Source: Gemmatimonadota bacterium (GTDB taxonomy: Bacteria; Latescibacterota; UBA2968; UBA8231). Taken from it: a stretch of DNA of 6,458 nt. Numbering within the stretch: the stretch's first letter is position 1; each line of letters starts with the position of its first letter. Made by a program: the position numbers and the translations under genes. The notes beneath the pieces are model-generated. The model was not told the origin of the DNA, did no database searches, and saw only the letters and a list, made by a program, of their open reading frames with translations. This document shows, in pieces, positions 1 through 6,458 of this stretch. The DNA is taken from contig JAPOZF010000367.1 in NCBI GenBank assembly GCA_026706165.1, forward strand, positions 1 to 6,458, in the 5' to 3' direction.

Positions 1-2
1 AC

Positions 3-1115
3 CGCCAGTGGGTCCTGGAGTACACCGGGGCATGGATCGAGCGCGCCGCGGCCAACGGCGGCATTGTCCCCGACAACGTCGGCCTGTCCGGAGAGGTCGG
101 CGAGCACATCGACGGCAAGTGGTACGGGGCGAGCTACGGCTGGGCCTGGCCCCACGGCTGGCACAGCGTCGGGCAGGCTGTCGGGGTGGCGGCCCAGAAC
201 GCCGCCCTGCTCACGGGAGACCTCGGGTACATGGATTTCCCGAGGTCGCAGATCGACCAACTGATCGCGCGCGGCATCGAGCGGGACGACCAGCTCTACG
301 TGCCCCACAAGTACGACGACCCCGGCAGAGTCTCCTTCGAGCCGGGGGCTTGGATGCAGTACCCGATCCGGAACGAGGACGGCACCGCCCTGCAGCGGGA
401 CGGCTGGTTCGAGTTCATGCCGATGTACCCGTCCGACATCGCCCATCTCTGGTGCATGTCGATGAGCCCGGGGGATTCGCAGCGGTTCGAGCGGACCCGC
501 AGGAGGAGCGGCGACCCGTTCGCCCTCAACTCCTGGCACCACACCAAGGACCAGGGGGGGCACGACTGGGGGTGGCTGGCCTGGCTGCACGGGGATTTCG
601 ACGGGTATCCCGAGCGGATTCTCGAGCACAACCTCTCCCAGGTGCGGGCGCGCCTGGAGTTCATGGAGCAGGACGAGGAGGATCCGGCGCATTACTCGGA
701 CGCCTATTTCCAGCGCCGCAACCCGGTCACCTGCGAGGGCTTGGTGCAGCTCACCCTCGGGGCGCCGCTGCCCCACTACAACGGGGGCCTGCTGGTGTCC
801 CGTCTCCGTCACTTCGACGCGAAACGAGGGCGCTCCGGCCTGCCCCCCGGGGTGGCCGCTCTCGTGTCGGGAATGGCCGCGGACAGGACCGATGTGACCC
901 TGGTGAACCTCGGGCGGGAGCACCGGCGGGTGCTGATTCAGGCAGGGGGGATGGGGGAGCACGAGTTCACCGAAGCCGCCGCCGACGGTGAAAGGCAGGG
1001 TACCGCGGTGAACGGGTCGACAGTCGAGGTCGGCCTGCCTCCCGGCACCCGCATCGGCCTCGAGCTGGGGATGAGGCGCTTCGTCAGGCGGCCGACCCTG
1101 GCGTTACCCTGGTGA
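3..1115 (+). CDS. Unknown protein, 3' part; possible alpha/alpha-barrel enzyme with C-terminal beta domain
   Basis: The reading frame is open from the left edge of the window to a TGA at 1113-1115, giving 370 residues of a longer protein whose start lies outside. The first internal ATGs (M at 186) are not credible starts, because conserved-looking protein sequence continues upstream of them (EYTGAWIERAAANGGIVPDN, then the aromatic-rich WYGASYGWAWPHGWHS). The first ~280 visible residues are rich in Trp, Tyr, His and Gly, with helix-like stretches between them, as in alpha/alpha-toroid sugar-active enzymes. The last ~90 residues (from about LPPGVAALVSGMA) look like a beta-sandwich. No signal peptide can be judged. 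I do not recognise a named family, and the fold assignment is inference. It ends 26 bp from the convergent membrane-protein gene, with no clear terminator hairpin between them. Codon use is strongly GC-ending, which supports this frame over the overlapping long frame at 8-991. Confidence 0.85.
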   Translation, partial: RQWVLEYTGAWIERAAANGGIVPDNVGLSGEVGEHIDGKWYGASYGWAWPHGWHSVGQAVGVAAQNAALLTGDLGYMDFPRSQIDQLIARGIERDDQLYVPHKYDDPGRVSFEPGAWMQYPIRNEDGTALQRDGWFEFMPMYPSDIAHLWCMSMSPGDSQRFERTRRRSGDPFALNSWHHTKDQGGHDWGWLAWLHGDFDGYPERILEHNLSQVRARLEFMEQDEEDPAHYSDAYFQRRNPVTCEGLVQLTLGAPLPHYNGGLLVSRLRHFDAKRGRSGLPPGVAALVSGMAADRTDVTLVNLGREHRRVLIQAGGMGEHEFTEAAADGERQGTAVNGSTVEVGLPPGTRIGLELGMRRFVRRPTLALPW

Positions 1116-1141
1116 GGACCCGGGGCGGTTCCAGGGTTCCT

Positions 1142-3274
1142 TCAAAAGACCCGGTTCCCGATCCCGCCGGCGAAGTAGTCGACGACGAGCCAGAAGCCCA
1201 TGGCGAGCATCTGGCCGGCGATCATCCCGAGGAAGAGGCTGCGGCTGCGGCGGTACCCTGACGCGCCTCCGAACCTGAGGACGAGGACCTTGGCCGCCCA
1301 GGCGAGGAAGACGCTGGTGACCACCCCATTCATCAGGTTGGTCGCCGCCACCGGAAAGCCGACAGGATGCAGGGGCCACCAGGAGAGGCGCTGGCGGGCA
1401 AGCATCAGCAGGGCCATGGCGCCGCCGCCGCCGAAGAGAAAGCCCATGCCGGGCCAGTAGATTCCCGCCGGCTCGAGGTTTCTCGCCGCGTGGTCGTAGG
1501 CCACCCCCGGCCCGGCCTTGAAGAACCACCCGTCGAGATTGACGCCGCCGTGGCGGTAGGCCATGTGGAAGGTCATCCAGAAGGAGCCCAGGGCTCCGAT
1601 CACCAGGGCGAGGAGGAGGGCGCGCGAGACCAGCCGGCGGGCGGAGGAATCCATCTCCTCGATCAGCTTGAGGGCGTTGGTGCAGGTCGCCATGGCGAAG
1701 GCGCGCACCTCCGAGCCCCAGATGTAGGCGAGAGAGAGGTTGAACACCCCGGTGGGGCCGACGAGGGCCGGCCCCAGGCCCATGACGACGAAGTCCGGGG
1801 CGGTAATCGGGGCCCGCAGGGTCGCCAGCCCGGCCTCGGCGATGATTCTCGAAACCCCGGTGAAGATCAGCAGGGCCACGACGACGAAGACCAGGGAGAC
1901 CCAGAGCGGCGTCCCCATGACCGCCAGCCAGGCGGTCATGACCGCGGCTCCGCCGAGGGTCCCGGCCACGGCGCCGCGGTACGGGAGGATCTCGTCGCTG
2001 TCGTCGACGTCAGGGGCCCGGCCCAGGGCCTTGAGCCAGACCGCTTTCAGGTGCTCGCGCCCGGTCCACAGCCCCGCCAGCACAAGGACGAGCAGGGCGC
2101 CGAGGCCCTGGTACCCTACCAGGGGGGAGTCGCTCACCCCGTGGAAATGCACCTGGTCCGACTTGATTCCCCAGAGCCTGAGGGCGGCCTTCTCGAGCCT
2201 GGCCAGCAGGAAGAACACCCAGACCCCGGCCGAAATCCTCGTGTCGATCAGGTAGGAGAACCCGACGAGGGCGTAGTTGACGTTGCCGCTCGTGAAGGGC
2301 AGGGGTACCGAAAGCGCCGGCAGGGAGATCGAGGGAAAGTAGTGGGACAGGCCCCTGATGCCGCCGGCGAGGAAGGGGACGGCCATGCCGATCAGCACCG
2401 AGGGCTGCCTGAAGAAGCTGTTGACCAGGCTCCCGGCCTCCTCCCCCCGGATCATCTCCAGGCCTGCCTGGGCGATGGGGTAGGCCAGCCGCTCCCGTTC
2501 CATCCACTGGCGCCGCAGGATCACCGCCATCGAGATCGTGCAGACGTAGAGGGCGAGCAGGAACACCGCCCACCAGGCCAGGGGCTCGGCCCAGGCGCCG
2601 TAGGGAATCTCCTGCCCGGATACGGAGAGGCCCTCGTAGAAAGCGGCGTTGCCGGCCCCGTCGTCGACGAGGACGTTCCGCTCGGGGAAGAGGGGAAAGA
2701 GCTTCTCCCGCCACTGGTTCTCGGGGGAGGCGTAGTAGAAGATGGCGGTGAGGGTGGGCAGGAGCTGCTCGATCAGGCCCATGGTGCAGACGGCCGAGAC
2801 CATCGCCAGCATGGCGTAGACCATGATCAGCTCCCCGCGGTTGAGGGCGAGGCTGCGGCCGGCCCAGGTCACGGGAAGGTTCGCCAGGGCGCAGACCAGC
2901 AGGAAAGTCGAGAAGATCAGCCCCGGGGAAAGGGGGTCGATGCCGGTAAGAGGCCAGTAGACGAGGAGCCAGGCCGCCGCGGCGAACAGGGCGAAGAGGA
3001 GTGCGATCCACTTGCCCCCGGACGCCAGCTTGAAGAGGAGGTTGAGCAGCCCGATCAGCAGGAGAAAGAGGAAGATGGCCCCGGGGGTGCTTATGTCGAG
3101 GGCGAGGTAAGCCCCCTTGATGATCATGTTGCCGTAGGGCGCCCCTACCGCCAGGAAGAAGCTGAGGAAGCTCCCGACCCAGAATCCCCGCCAGGTGAGG
3201 TGGTGCCCGGACTGGACCGGCTCGGACCGCGATTCGAGGTGCTCGCGGTGGGGGGAGGCTATCTGCTTTCCCAT
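1142..3274 (-). CDS. DUF6785/DUF6784-type polytopic membrane protein (putative transporter)
   Basis: This is a complete 710-residue integral membrane protein. Hydrophobic segments lie at about residues 31-48, 65-83, 89-107, 118-136, 147-168, 232-253, 292-308, 348-360, 390-402, 434-452, 457-472, 550-568, 608-626, 648-665 and 680-702. Motifs I associate with the DUF6785 family are WMERERLAYPIAQ (257-269), followed by an EM, and SRIIAEAGL (475-483). WWPLHPVGFPVA (632-643) fits the C-terminal DUF6784 part. The family is common in Poribacteria and Planctomycetes and is thought to be distantly related to oligopeptide (OPT-like) transporters; no substrate is established. ATG 3274 is the furthest upstream possible start, because an in-frame TGA lies at 3284-3286. 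No Shine-Dalgarno sequence is visible before it, so initiation may not depend on one. The length and the N-terminal LTWRGFWVG segment leading into TM1 suit the family. It is divergent from the secreted GH-like gene, so the two may share a control region. Confidence 0.9.
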   Translation of the reverse strand: MGKQIASPHREHLESRSEPVQSGHHLTWRGFWVGSFLSFFLAVGAPYGNMIIKGAYLALDISTPGAIFLFLLLIGLLNLLFKLASGGKWIALLFALFAAAAWLLVYWPLTGIDPLSPGLIFSTFLLVCALANLPVTWAGRSLALNRGELIMVYAMLAMVSAVCTMGLIEQLLPTLTAIFYYASPENQWREKLFPLFPERNVLVDDGAGNAAFYEGLSVSGQEIPYGAWAEPLAWWAVFLLALYVCTISMAVILRRQWMERERLAYPIAQAGLEMIRGEEAGSLVNSFFRQPSVLIGMAVPFLAGGIRGLSHYFPSISLPALSVPLPFTSGNVNYALVGFSYLIDTRISAGVWVFFLLARLEKAALRLWGIKSDQVHFHGVSDSPLVGYQGLGALLVLVLAGLWTGREHLKAVWLKALGRAPDVDDSDEILPYRGAVAGTLGGAAVMTAWLAVMGTPLWVSLVFVVVALLIFTGVSRIIAEAGLATLRAPITAPDFVVMGLGPALVGPTGVFNLSLAYIWGSEVRAFAMATCTNALKLIEEMDSSARRLVSRALLLALVIGALGSFWMTFHMAYRHGGVNLDGWFFKAGPGVAYDHAARNLEPAGIYWPGMGFLFGGGGAMALLMLARQRLSWWPLHPVGFPVAATNLMNGVVTSVFLAWAAKVLVLRFGGASGYRRSRSLFLGMIAGQMLAMGFWLVVDYFAGGIGNRVF

Positions 3275-3398
3275 GAATGATTTTCAACAGGGGGGACTGC
3301 GGAGGGGGCGGCCATCTTTTGGGGGAAAGCGCCCGGGAGATGGTTCGATCTCACGGCAAGCTCCCGCCGGCCAGGGTTCATTCTGCCGGGGCAGCCAT

Positions 3399-3436
3399 CC
3401 ATTCCCGACACGGAGAGGGCCTTGTCGCGGGAATGG
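3399..3436. repeat. Inverted repeat, possible operator or hairpin
   Basis: The left arm CCATTCCCG (3399-3407) is matched perfectly by CGGGAATGG (3428-3436). The pairing continues inward as ACA (3408-3410) with TGT (3423-3425), with a 2-nt bulge (3426-3427) and a 12-nt loop. It lies about 90 bp upstream of the proposed TTG start of the GH-like gene and has no T-run after it, so it is more likely a protein-binding site or leader structure than an intrinsic terminator. Function is inference. Confidence 0.45.
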
Positions 3437-3473
3437 TGAGCGGGTTGAAAGATATGGTTTCGATTGCCCAACG

Positions 3474-3503
3474 TTTACTGATGAGGCTCTTTTTTCGAAT
3501 AAC
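3474..3503 (+). promoter_or_regulatory. Weak sigma70-like promoter candidate for the GH-like gene
   Basis: TTTACT (3474-3479, four of six matches to the -35 consensus) is followed 18 bp later by AATAAC (3498-3503, four of six to the -10 consensus) in the locally A/T-rich leader. Transcription would begin near 3510, just before the Shine-Dalgarno sequence. Both hexamers are imperfect, and sigma-factor preferences in this lineage are unknown. Confidence 0.2.
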
Positions 3504-3513
3504 ACAACAACCT

Positions 3514-3519
3514 GAAGGA
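3514..3519 (+). promoter_or_regulatory. Ribosome-binding site deciding a TTG start at 3526
   Basis: GAAGGA sits 6 nt before TTG 3526, an ideal spacing. The alternatives are worse: ATG 3481 has no good Shine-Dalgarno sequence and would put 15 extra residues before the signal peptide, and TTG 3520 directly abuts the GAAGGA. Starting at 3526 gives a textbook signal peptide. Confidence 0.6.
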
Positions 3520-3525
3520 TTGAGT

Positions 3526-5629
3526 TTGAAGAGTGGAAGGTGGCTGGATCTGCGGGTACTGTTCTTCGTGGCTTCAACGGGGAGCCTTGTCAACGCCCAG
3601 TTGCTCAACTATTCGGACGTCTGGACCAAGTCCTACGGTGAAACGGAAAAACTTTATGGTCCGGACGGGCAGGCTTACTCACAGGTTCCGGTGATTCCGG
3701 TTCCCTTCGATAGCGGGGAAGTCGACCAGATCAGGACCTTCGAGGCAGAGGTGGCTGCAGCCCGGGGAGATGGATTGAGAGTAATGGCCCGCCTGCCCTT
3801 TGATTACCAGACCTGGGAGATGAACGAATACATCGAAAGTTACGGGGAGGAGGTCGACGATCACGCCGTCGTTCTTCCCATGGAACGGAAACCAGCGCTT
3901 CTGCTCCAATTCCCCCAGGGTCCGCGATGGAATGAACCTGCGGGCGGAGGTCGCCGTCGACGCAGGGGCGGATTTCATTTCAGTGGACCTGCAGCGCAAC
4001 TCGGCCGACAACATCAATCAGGGCGCCTGCTTCTGTCGGCATTGCACCCTCGGCTTCCGCGAGTTCATGAAAGCCGGGTACTCCGTGGCTGAGCTGAGTG
4101 AAATGGGTATTCAGGATATCGATACCTTCAGCTACCGGCAATTCCTCCTGGACAGGAACTGGACCCTCGATTCCTATAAAAACCAGGCCTGGAAAGGTCC
4201 GGCGGCGGCGATTCCGCTTTTCGGCGACTTCCTCGTTTACCATTACCGTGCAATCAACGAGGCTCACAAGGTTATCGCTGACCATGCCGACGCGCACGCC
4301 GGAAAAAGCATGCCGTTCCTGTCCTCGAGCGACCCATCCCAGGTCCGGCACACGACCTACATTCCCGAAATCGACGGTTTTGTCGCCGAGGGAGTGAATT
4401 ACCGGGTCTCCTCGCTCCAATTCAGGCATGAAACCGTGCTCGGATACAAGATCGGTGATGCCGTTGGAAAGCCGTCGATGATAACCGCAGGCCCCCGCCA
4501 GTGGCTCGATATTCAGGATGGCGGCGCCGAAGCTCTGGCCCGAACCTGGATCGCACAGGCCTATGCAAACGGCACCATCTTCCTGGTTCCGATCCGGCAA
4601 TGGACCAATCCAGGGTTCTATGATCCGGATCCGGCGGAATTCCTGTATATGTATGACTTTGTCCGTGACAACAGGGAGCTGTTCGAGGGCTACGAAACGA
4701 TGGCGGAAGTCGGGTTGCTCTACAGCCACCTTGGCAGCCGTTATGGAAAGGCTGTCAGCGAAAATGCTGTAGTTGCACTGGTCGAAAACAACATTCCCTT
4801 CGAGCTCATCTTTGTGGGGGACGATTTGTACGAACGGCCTGTCGACGAGGCTCAACTGGCCGGACTCGAAGCCATCGTCATTACCGACGATTTCCAGTAT
4901 TTGAACCGGGAAGAGAAGAACCTGTTCAACAGGTATGCCGACAAGACGGTTCACCTCGCTCTCCTGGACGGTCTGTGGTCGCTGATTCCGAGGTCCATCG
5001 AGGTGTCGGTGGGAAACGGCAATGTATCAGTGACTCCACGGGAAAAAAGCGGAACCGAAAAAGTCTTTCACCTGGTCAACAGCAGCTATTCCCGGGCTGA
5101 GAACGGAATTATCCATTACTCGGATTTCACGGTCTCCGTCAGTGAAGCTTTTTCAAACCGCGTCGAATCAGCTACCCTGTTCGCTCCCCGGGCCGATCCG
5201 GTGAAGGTGAATTTTACTTCCGGAAACGGGCTGACTGTTTTTGAAATCCCTTTCCTGGGACCATGGGCAATCCTTCAGACTCGCGTCTCTCCCCCGGACG
5301 AAGCGACGGCGGTCCGGCCTTCCACCATGCAGCCGGAACCGACGGCCTTGCTGGCCAACTATCCCAATCCCTTCAACCCGGAAACCTGGATCCCCTATCG
5401 ACTGCACCGCCCGGCCCGGGTGCGCATCCACATCTACGATGTTCGGGGGGCGCTGATCCGGACGCTGGACCTGGGGCGCAAACCTGCCGGCTCATACCTG
5501 GGCACCTCCCGCGCCGCTTACTGGGACGGGCGGGATCAGGGGGGAGGGCTGGTTGCCAGCGGGTTGTATTTTTTTCGCCTGCAGGCGGGGGATTTTGGTC
5601 AGGCCCGCAAGATGATGGTCCTCAAGTGA
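3526..5629 (+). CDS. Secreted GH42-like (beta-galactosidase-like) protein with FlgD-like tail, frame-disrupted near 3874
   Basis: The gene reads in one frame from TTG 3526 to about 3873 and then in the +1 frame (3875) to TGA 5627-5629. Together this gives about 700 residues. Conceptual frame repair yields VVFPWNGNQRFCSNSP, which is coherent protein. A gene caller would split it, reporting 3932-5629 as the main piece plus an N-terminal fragment ending at 4092.

Residues 1-24 are a signal peptide: MKSGRW, a hydrophobic VLFFVA core and a VNA cut site before Gln25. About 25-390 resembles the GH42 TIM barrel. C126 (RFCSNSP) and C168, C170, C173 (CFCRHC, then GFREF) reproduce the GH42 zinc-site spacing. 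About 395-475 resembles the GATase-like trimerisation domain. 608-700 is a FlgD-like tail.

Both GH42 catalytic glutamates appear to be absent, so galactosidase activity is doubtful. The central part has lower GC than its neighbours. The next gene is coupled 10 nt downstream. The fold call is from recalled motifs, not alignment. Confidence 0.8.
3871..3880 (+). other. Apparent frameshift site within the GH-like gene
   Basis: Upstream, the frame at 3526 encodes sensible protein up to DDHAVV (ending 3873). Beyond that it becomes Arg/Gly-rich nonsense and stops at 4092. The +1 frame gives FPWNGNQRFCSNSP from 3875 and continues cleanly to 5629. Removing one base from the GTTCTTCCC stretch restores a single frame. 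Exact placement within a few codons is uncertain. Confidence 0.75.
5348..5626 (+). other. FlgD-like / T9SS-type C-terminal tail domain of the GH-like protein
   Basis: These 93 residues begin LLANYPNPFNPETWIPYRL and include VRIHIYDVRG, SRAAYWDGRD and VASGLYFFRL, ending ARKMMVLK. This is the FlgD Ig-like beta-sandwich repeated at the C-termini of secreted proteins in Poribacteria, Latescibacterota and relatives, where it is often annotated as a type IX secretion sorting domain. It probably anchors or sorts the protein at the cell surface; the exact route is not shown by sequence. Its coding DNA is again GC-rich like the flanks, unlike the body of the gene. Confidence 0.8.
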
Positions 5630-5633
5630 GGGG
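5628..5633 (+). promoter_or_regulatory. Ribosome-binding site overlapping the upstream stop codon
   Basis: GAGGGG, beginning inside the TGA stop of the GH-like gene, lies 6 nt before the GTG start at 5640. The overlap implies co-transcription and probable translational coupling of the glycosyltransferase remnant to the GH-like gene. Confidence 0.6.
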
Positions 5634-5639
5634 TCCCCT

Positions 5640-6012
5640 GTGACGGTCATCGCCCACGTAACCCACGAGGCGGTCGAGAAGGTCGGCGGCATCGGCGCTG
5701 TCCTGCAGGGCCTGCTGACAAGCCGGGCGTACCGCGAGTCGGTGGAGCGCTCCATCCTGGTGGGACCGCTGTTCGATCCTTCGTCGGCGCAACCTCTCGG
5801 GCCGCGGGGAACGCTGCTCTACAGAAGCCCGGCGCCGGGTAGAGGCGGTTCGCAGCCGCCAGGCCGTCCGGCAACTCGCCGACCTGCTGCAGGGGGCGGA
5901 GGGCCGGCTCGCGGAAAACCTGCGCAGGGGGTACGAGATCGCCTCGCGGATGAGCTGGGAAAGGGTGGCAGGAGAGTACTTCCTGCCGGTCCTGCGCCAA
6001 CTCGAGCGGTAG
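5640..6012 (+). pseudogene. Glycosyltransferase remnant with large internal deletion
   Basis: From GTG 5640 the frame encodes TVIAHVTHEAVEKVGGIGAV, then LQGLLTSRAYRESVERSILVG and PLFD. This is the N-terminal start of a GT-B glycosyltransferase of the starch/glycogen-synthase-like kind, including the KVGGIGAV loop that contacts the nucleotide-sugar in such enzymes. After about residue 59 (TLLYRS, near 5817) this frame turns into Pro/Gly/Arg-rich nonsense, stopping at 6110. The +1 frame from about 5821 encodes EARRRVEAVRSRQAV, then AENLRRGYEIASRMSWERVA and EYFLPVLRQLER, ending in TAG at 6010-6012. This is the typical C-terminal helix of the same enzyme class. The intervening few hundred residues, including most of both Rossmann domains, are missing and the junction is out of frame, so no active enzyme can be made. 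Either this is a decayed gene or the assembly has dropped sequence. The family assignment rests on recalled motifs. Confidence 0.7.
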
Positions 6013-6288
6013 TTCCCCGTTACCATCCGGCCCCCGCCCGTTTTCCTCGCAGGCCCCGCGTGTCCCCGGAGGCAAGACCCGGTCGATCAGGACTCGCTCC
6101 TGTTGTGTGAGCTGCGGTTTCGCCGCCGGAACCCGGGGATCGGACCCTGGCCCCCTGCCTGAGCGGCCTGAATGTTATATTCACGACAGCGACCAACGGG
6201 TGTTCGATCTTCCCGAATGGGTTCCCTCTGACTCGATCCCTGCCCGGGCTCCGATGCTCTCAGGCACTGCGGCAACTTGCTGGAAATC
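6013..6288. other. Intergenic region without a recognisable gene
   Basis: No frame here has convincing coding character. A short hairpin CAGGA-CTCGC-TCCTG (6088-6102) followed by TTGTGTG is at best a weak terminator for the upstream pair. An isolated A/T-rich TTATATT (6175-6181) could be a -10 element for the gene at 6289, but no matching -35 is seen at 16-18 bp upstream. Confidence 0.35.
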
Positions 6289-6458
6289 ATGATTTTCGGT
6301 TCTCCCGGAAACCCCCCCCGCACGTACCTCGCTCCCAGGTCCCGGCGATTCGGACTGTCCGGGGCCGCGGCCGGCGCGGCCCTGGCCGGGGTCGCCGTCC
6401 TGGGCTGGTGCGGGTGCGGCTTCTTCGCAGGGAAACCCCGCGTGGAAGAGGTGGGGGA
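6289..6458 (+). CDS. N-terminus of a probable exported protein or lipoprotein (truncated by window end)
   Basis: From ATG 6289 the frame is open to the right edge (56 codons visible). Codon third positions are strongly G/C, which supports real coding. The product has a basic region with paired arginines (APRSRRFGLSG, about residues 15-25), then a hydrophobic Ala/Gly/Val/Leu stretch (about 26-39) and WCGCGFFAG. This is a signal peptide. SRRFGL loosely resembles a twin-arginine motif. Cys41 and Cys43 could be lipidation sites, although neither fits a canonical lipobox. The mature part visible (GKPRVEEVG) is too short to identify; a solute-binding protein or surface lipoprotein would fit, but this is a guess. 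The Shine-Dalgarno sequence is weak (GGAAA, 2 nt before the ATG). A run of eight C (6312-6319) lies in codons 8-11. The start could also be TTG 6277. Confidence 0.6.
   Translation, partial: MIFGSPGNPPRTYLAPRSRRFGLSGAAAGAALAGVAVLGWCGCGFFAGKPRVEEVG

Larger units (their letters stand above)
3275..3525. promoter_or_regulatory. Divergent intergenic region between transporter and secreted GH-like gene
   Basis: This stretch of about 250 bp separates two divergent genes and should hold promoters for both. No convincing coding sequence is seen, although one frame stays open through it. It carries several inverted repeats. The strongest is at 3399-3436. There is also a 12-bp palindrome CTGCCGGGGCAG at 3383-3394 and a small GAGAT/ATCTC pair at 3337-3352. 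The last 85 bp are clearly richer in A/T than the flanking genes, as expected for a promoter and leader serving the plus-strand gene. Confidence 0.5.

Noticed and set aside
8..991. 327-codon open frame overlapping the first gene
   Set aside because: Arg/Gly/Ala/Pro-rich translation typical of a shifted high-GC frame; the +3 frame gives balanced, domain-like protein up to a natural stop.
1116..1141. Possible bidirectional terminator between the convergent genes
   Set aside because: The GACCCGG copies near here are direct, not inverted, and there is no stable hairpin with a T-run.
1367..3280. Open frame of 637 codons antisense to the membrane-protein gene
   Set aside because: It is the mirror of a high-GC gene: the product is a low-complexity Gly/Glu/Pro/Gln/His-rich string without domain-like pattern, while the minus strand encodes a clear membrane protein.
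2010..3287. 425-codon minus-strand open frame overlapping the transporter
   Set aside because: Arg/Pro/Gly-rich shadow of the 1142-3274 gene in another frame.
3874..3882. Programmed +1 frameshift
   Set aside because: The sequence does not match the known RF2-type CUU-UGA signal, no stop codon or stimulatory element lies at the shift, and a secreted hydrolase is not a usual target; mutation or sequencing error is more likely.
3980..4954. 324-codon minus-strand open frame within the GH-like gene
   Set aside because: No recognisable motif, and it lies opposite a frame with signal peptide, Cys motif and tail domain in order; treated as a shadow.

Overview
The window is a GC-rich bacterial segment (roughly 65-70% GC in most genes by eye). 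It most resembles genomes of uncultured carbohydrate-degrading lineages such as Poribacteria, Latescibacterota and their relatives. Two things point there. One is a C-terminal FlgD-like / T9SS-type tail with the signature NYPNPFNPETWIPY. The other is a large DUF6785/DUF6784-type membrane protein, a family common in Poribacteria and Planctomycetes. The taxonomic call is an inference from recalled family distribution; no marker gene is present.

Layout: (1) 3-1115 (+) is the 3' part of a protein of unknown function that looks like an alpha/alpha-barrel protein with a C-terminal beta-rich region. (2) 1142-3274 (-), convergent with it, is a complete 710-residue polytopic membrane protein of the DUF6785/6784 type. 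(3) 3275-3525 is a divergent intergenic region with a good inverted repeat. (4) 3526-5629 (+) is a secreted protein with GH42 beta-galactosidase-like architecture and a FlgD-like tail. Its reading frame is broken by an apparent one-base frameshift near 3874. (5) 5640-6012 (+) is a glycosyltransferase remnant. Its start and ribosome-binding site are intact and coupled to the gene before it, but only the N-terminal ~60 and C-terminal ~60 residues are left, joined out of frame. (6) 6013-6288 has no recognisable gene. (7) 6289 to the window end (+) is the start of a probable exported protein or lipoprotein.

Taken together this looks like an accessory carbohydrate-utilisation neighbourhood: a putative transporter, a secreted GH-like protein, a glycosyltransferase remnant and an exported protein. 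Two frame breaks lie within about 2 kb (3874 and about 5820), so either this part of the genome is decaying or the assembly has local errors. The most interesting object is the GH42-like protein. It keeps the four-cysteine zinc-site pattern of GH42 but appears to lack both catalytic glutamates. No CRISPR array, tRNA, rRNA or insertion sequence was seen.
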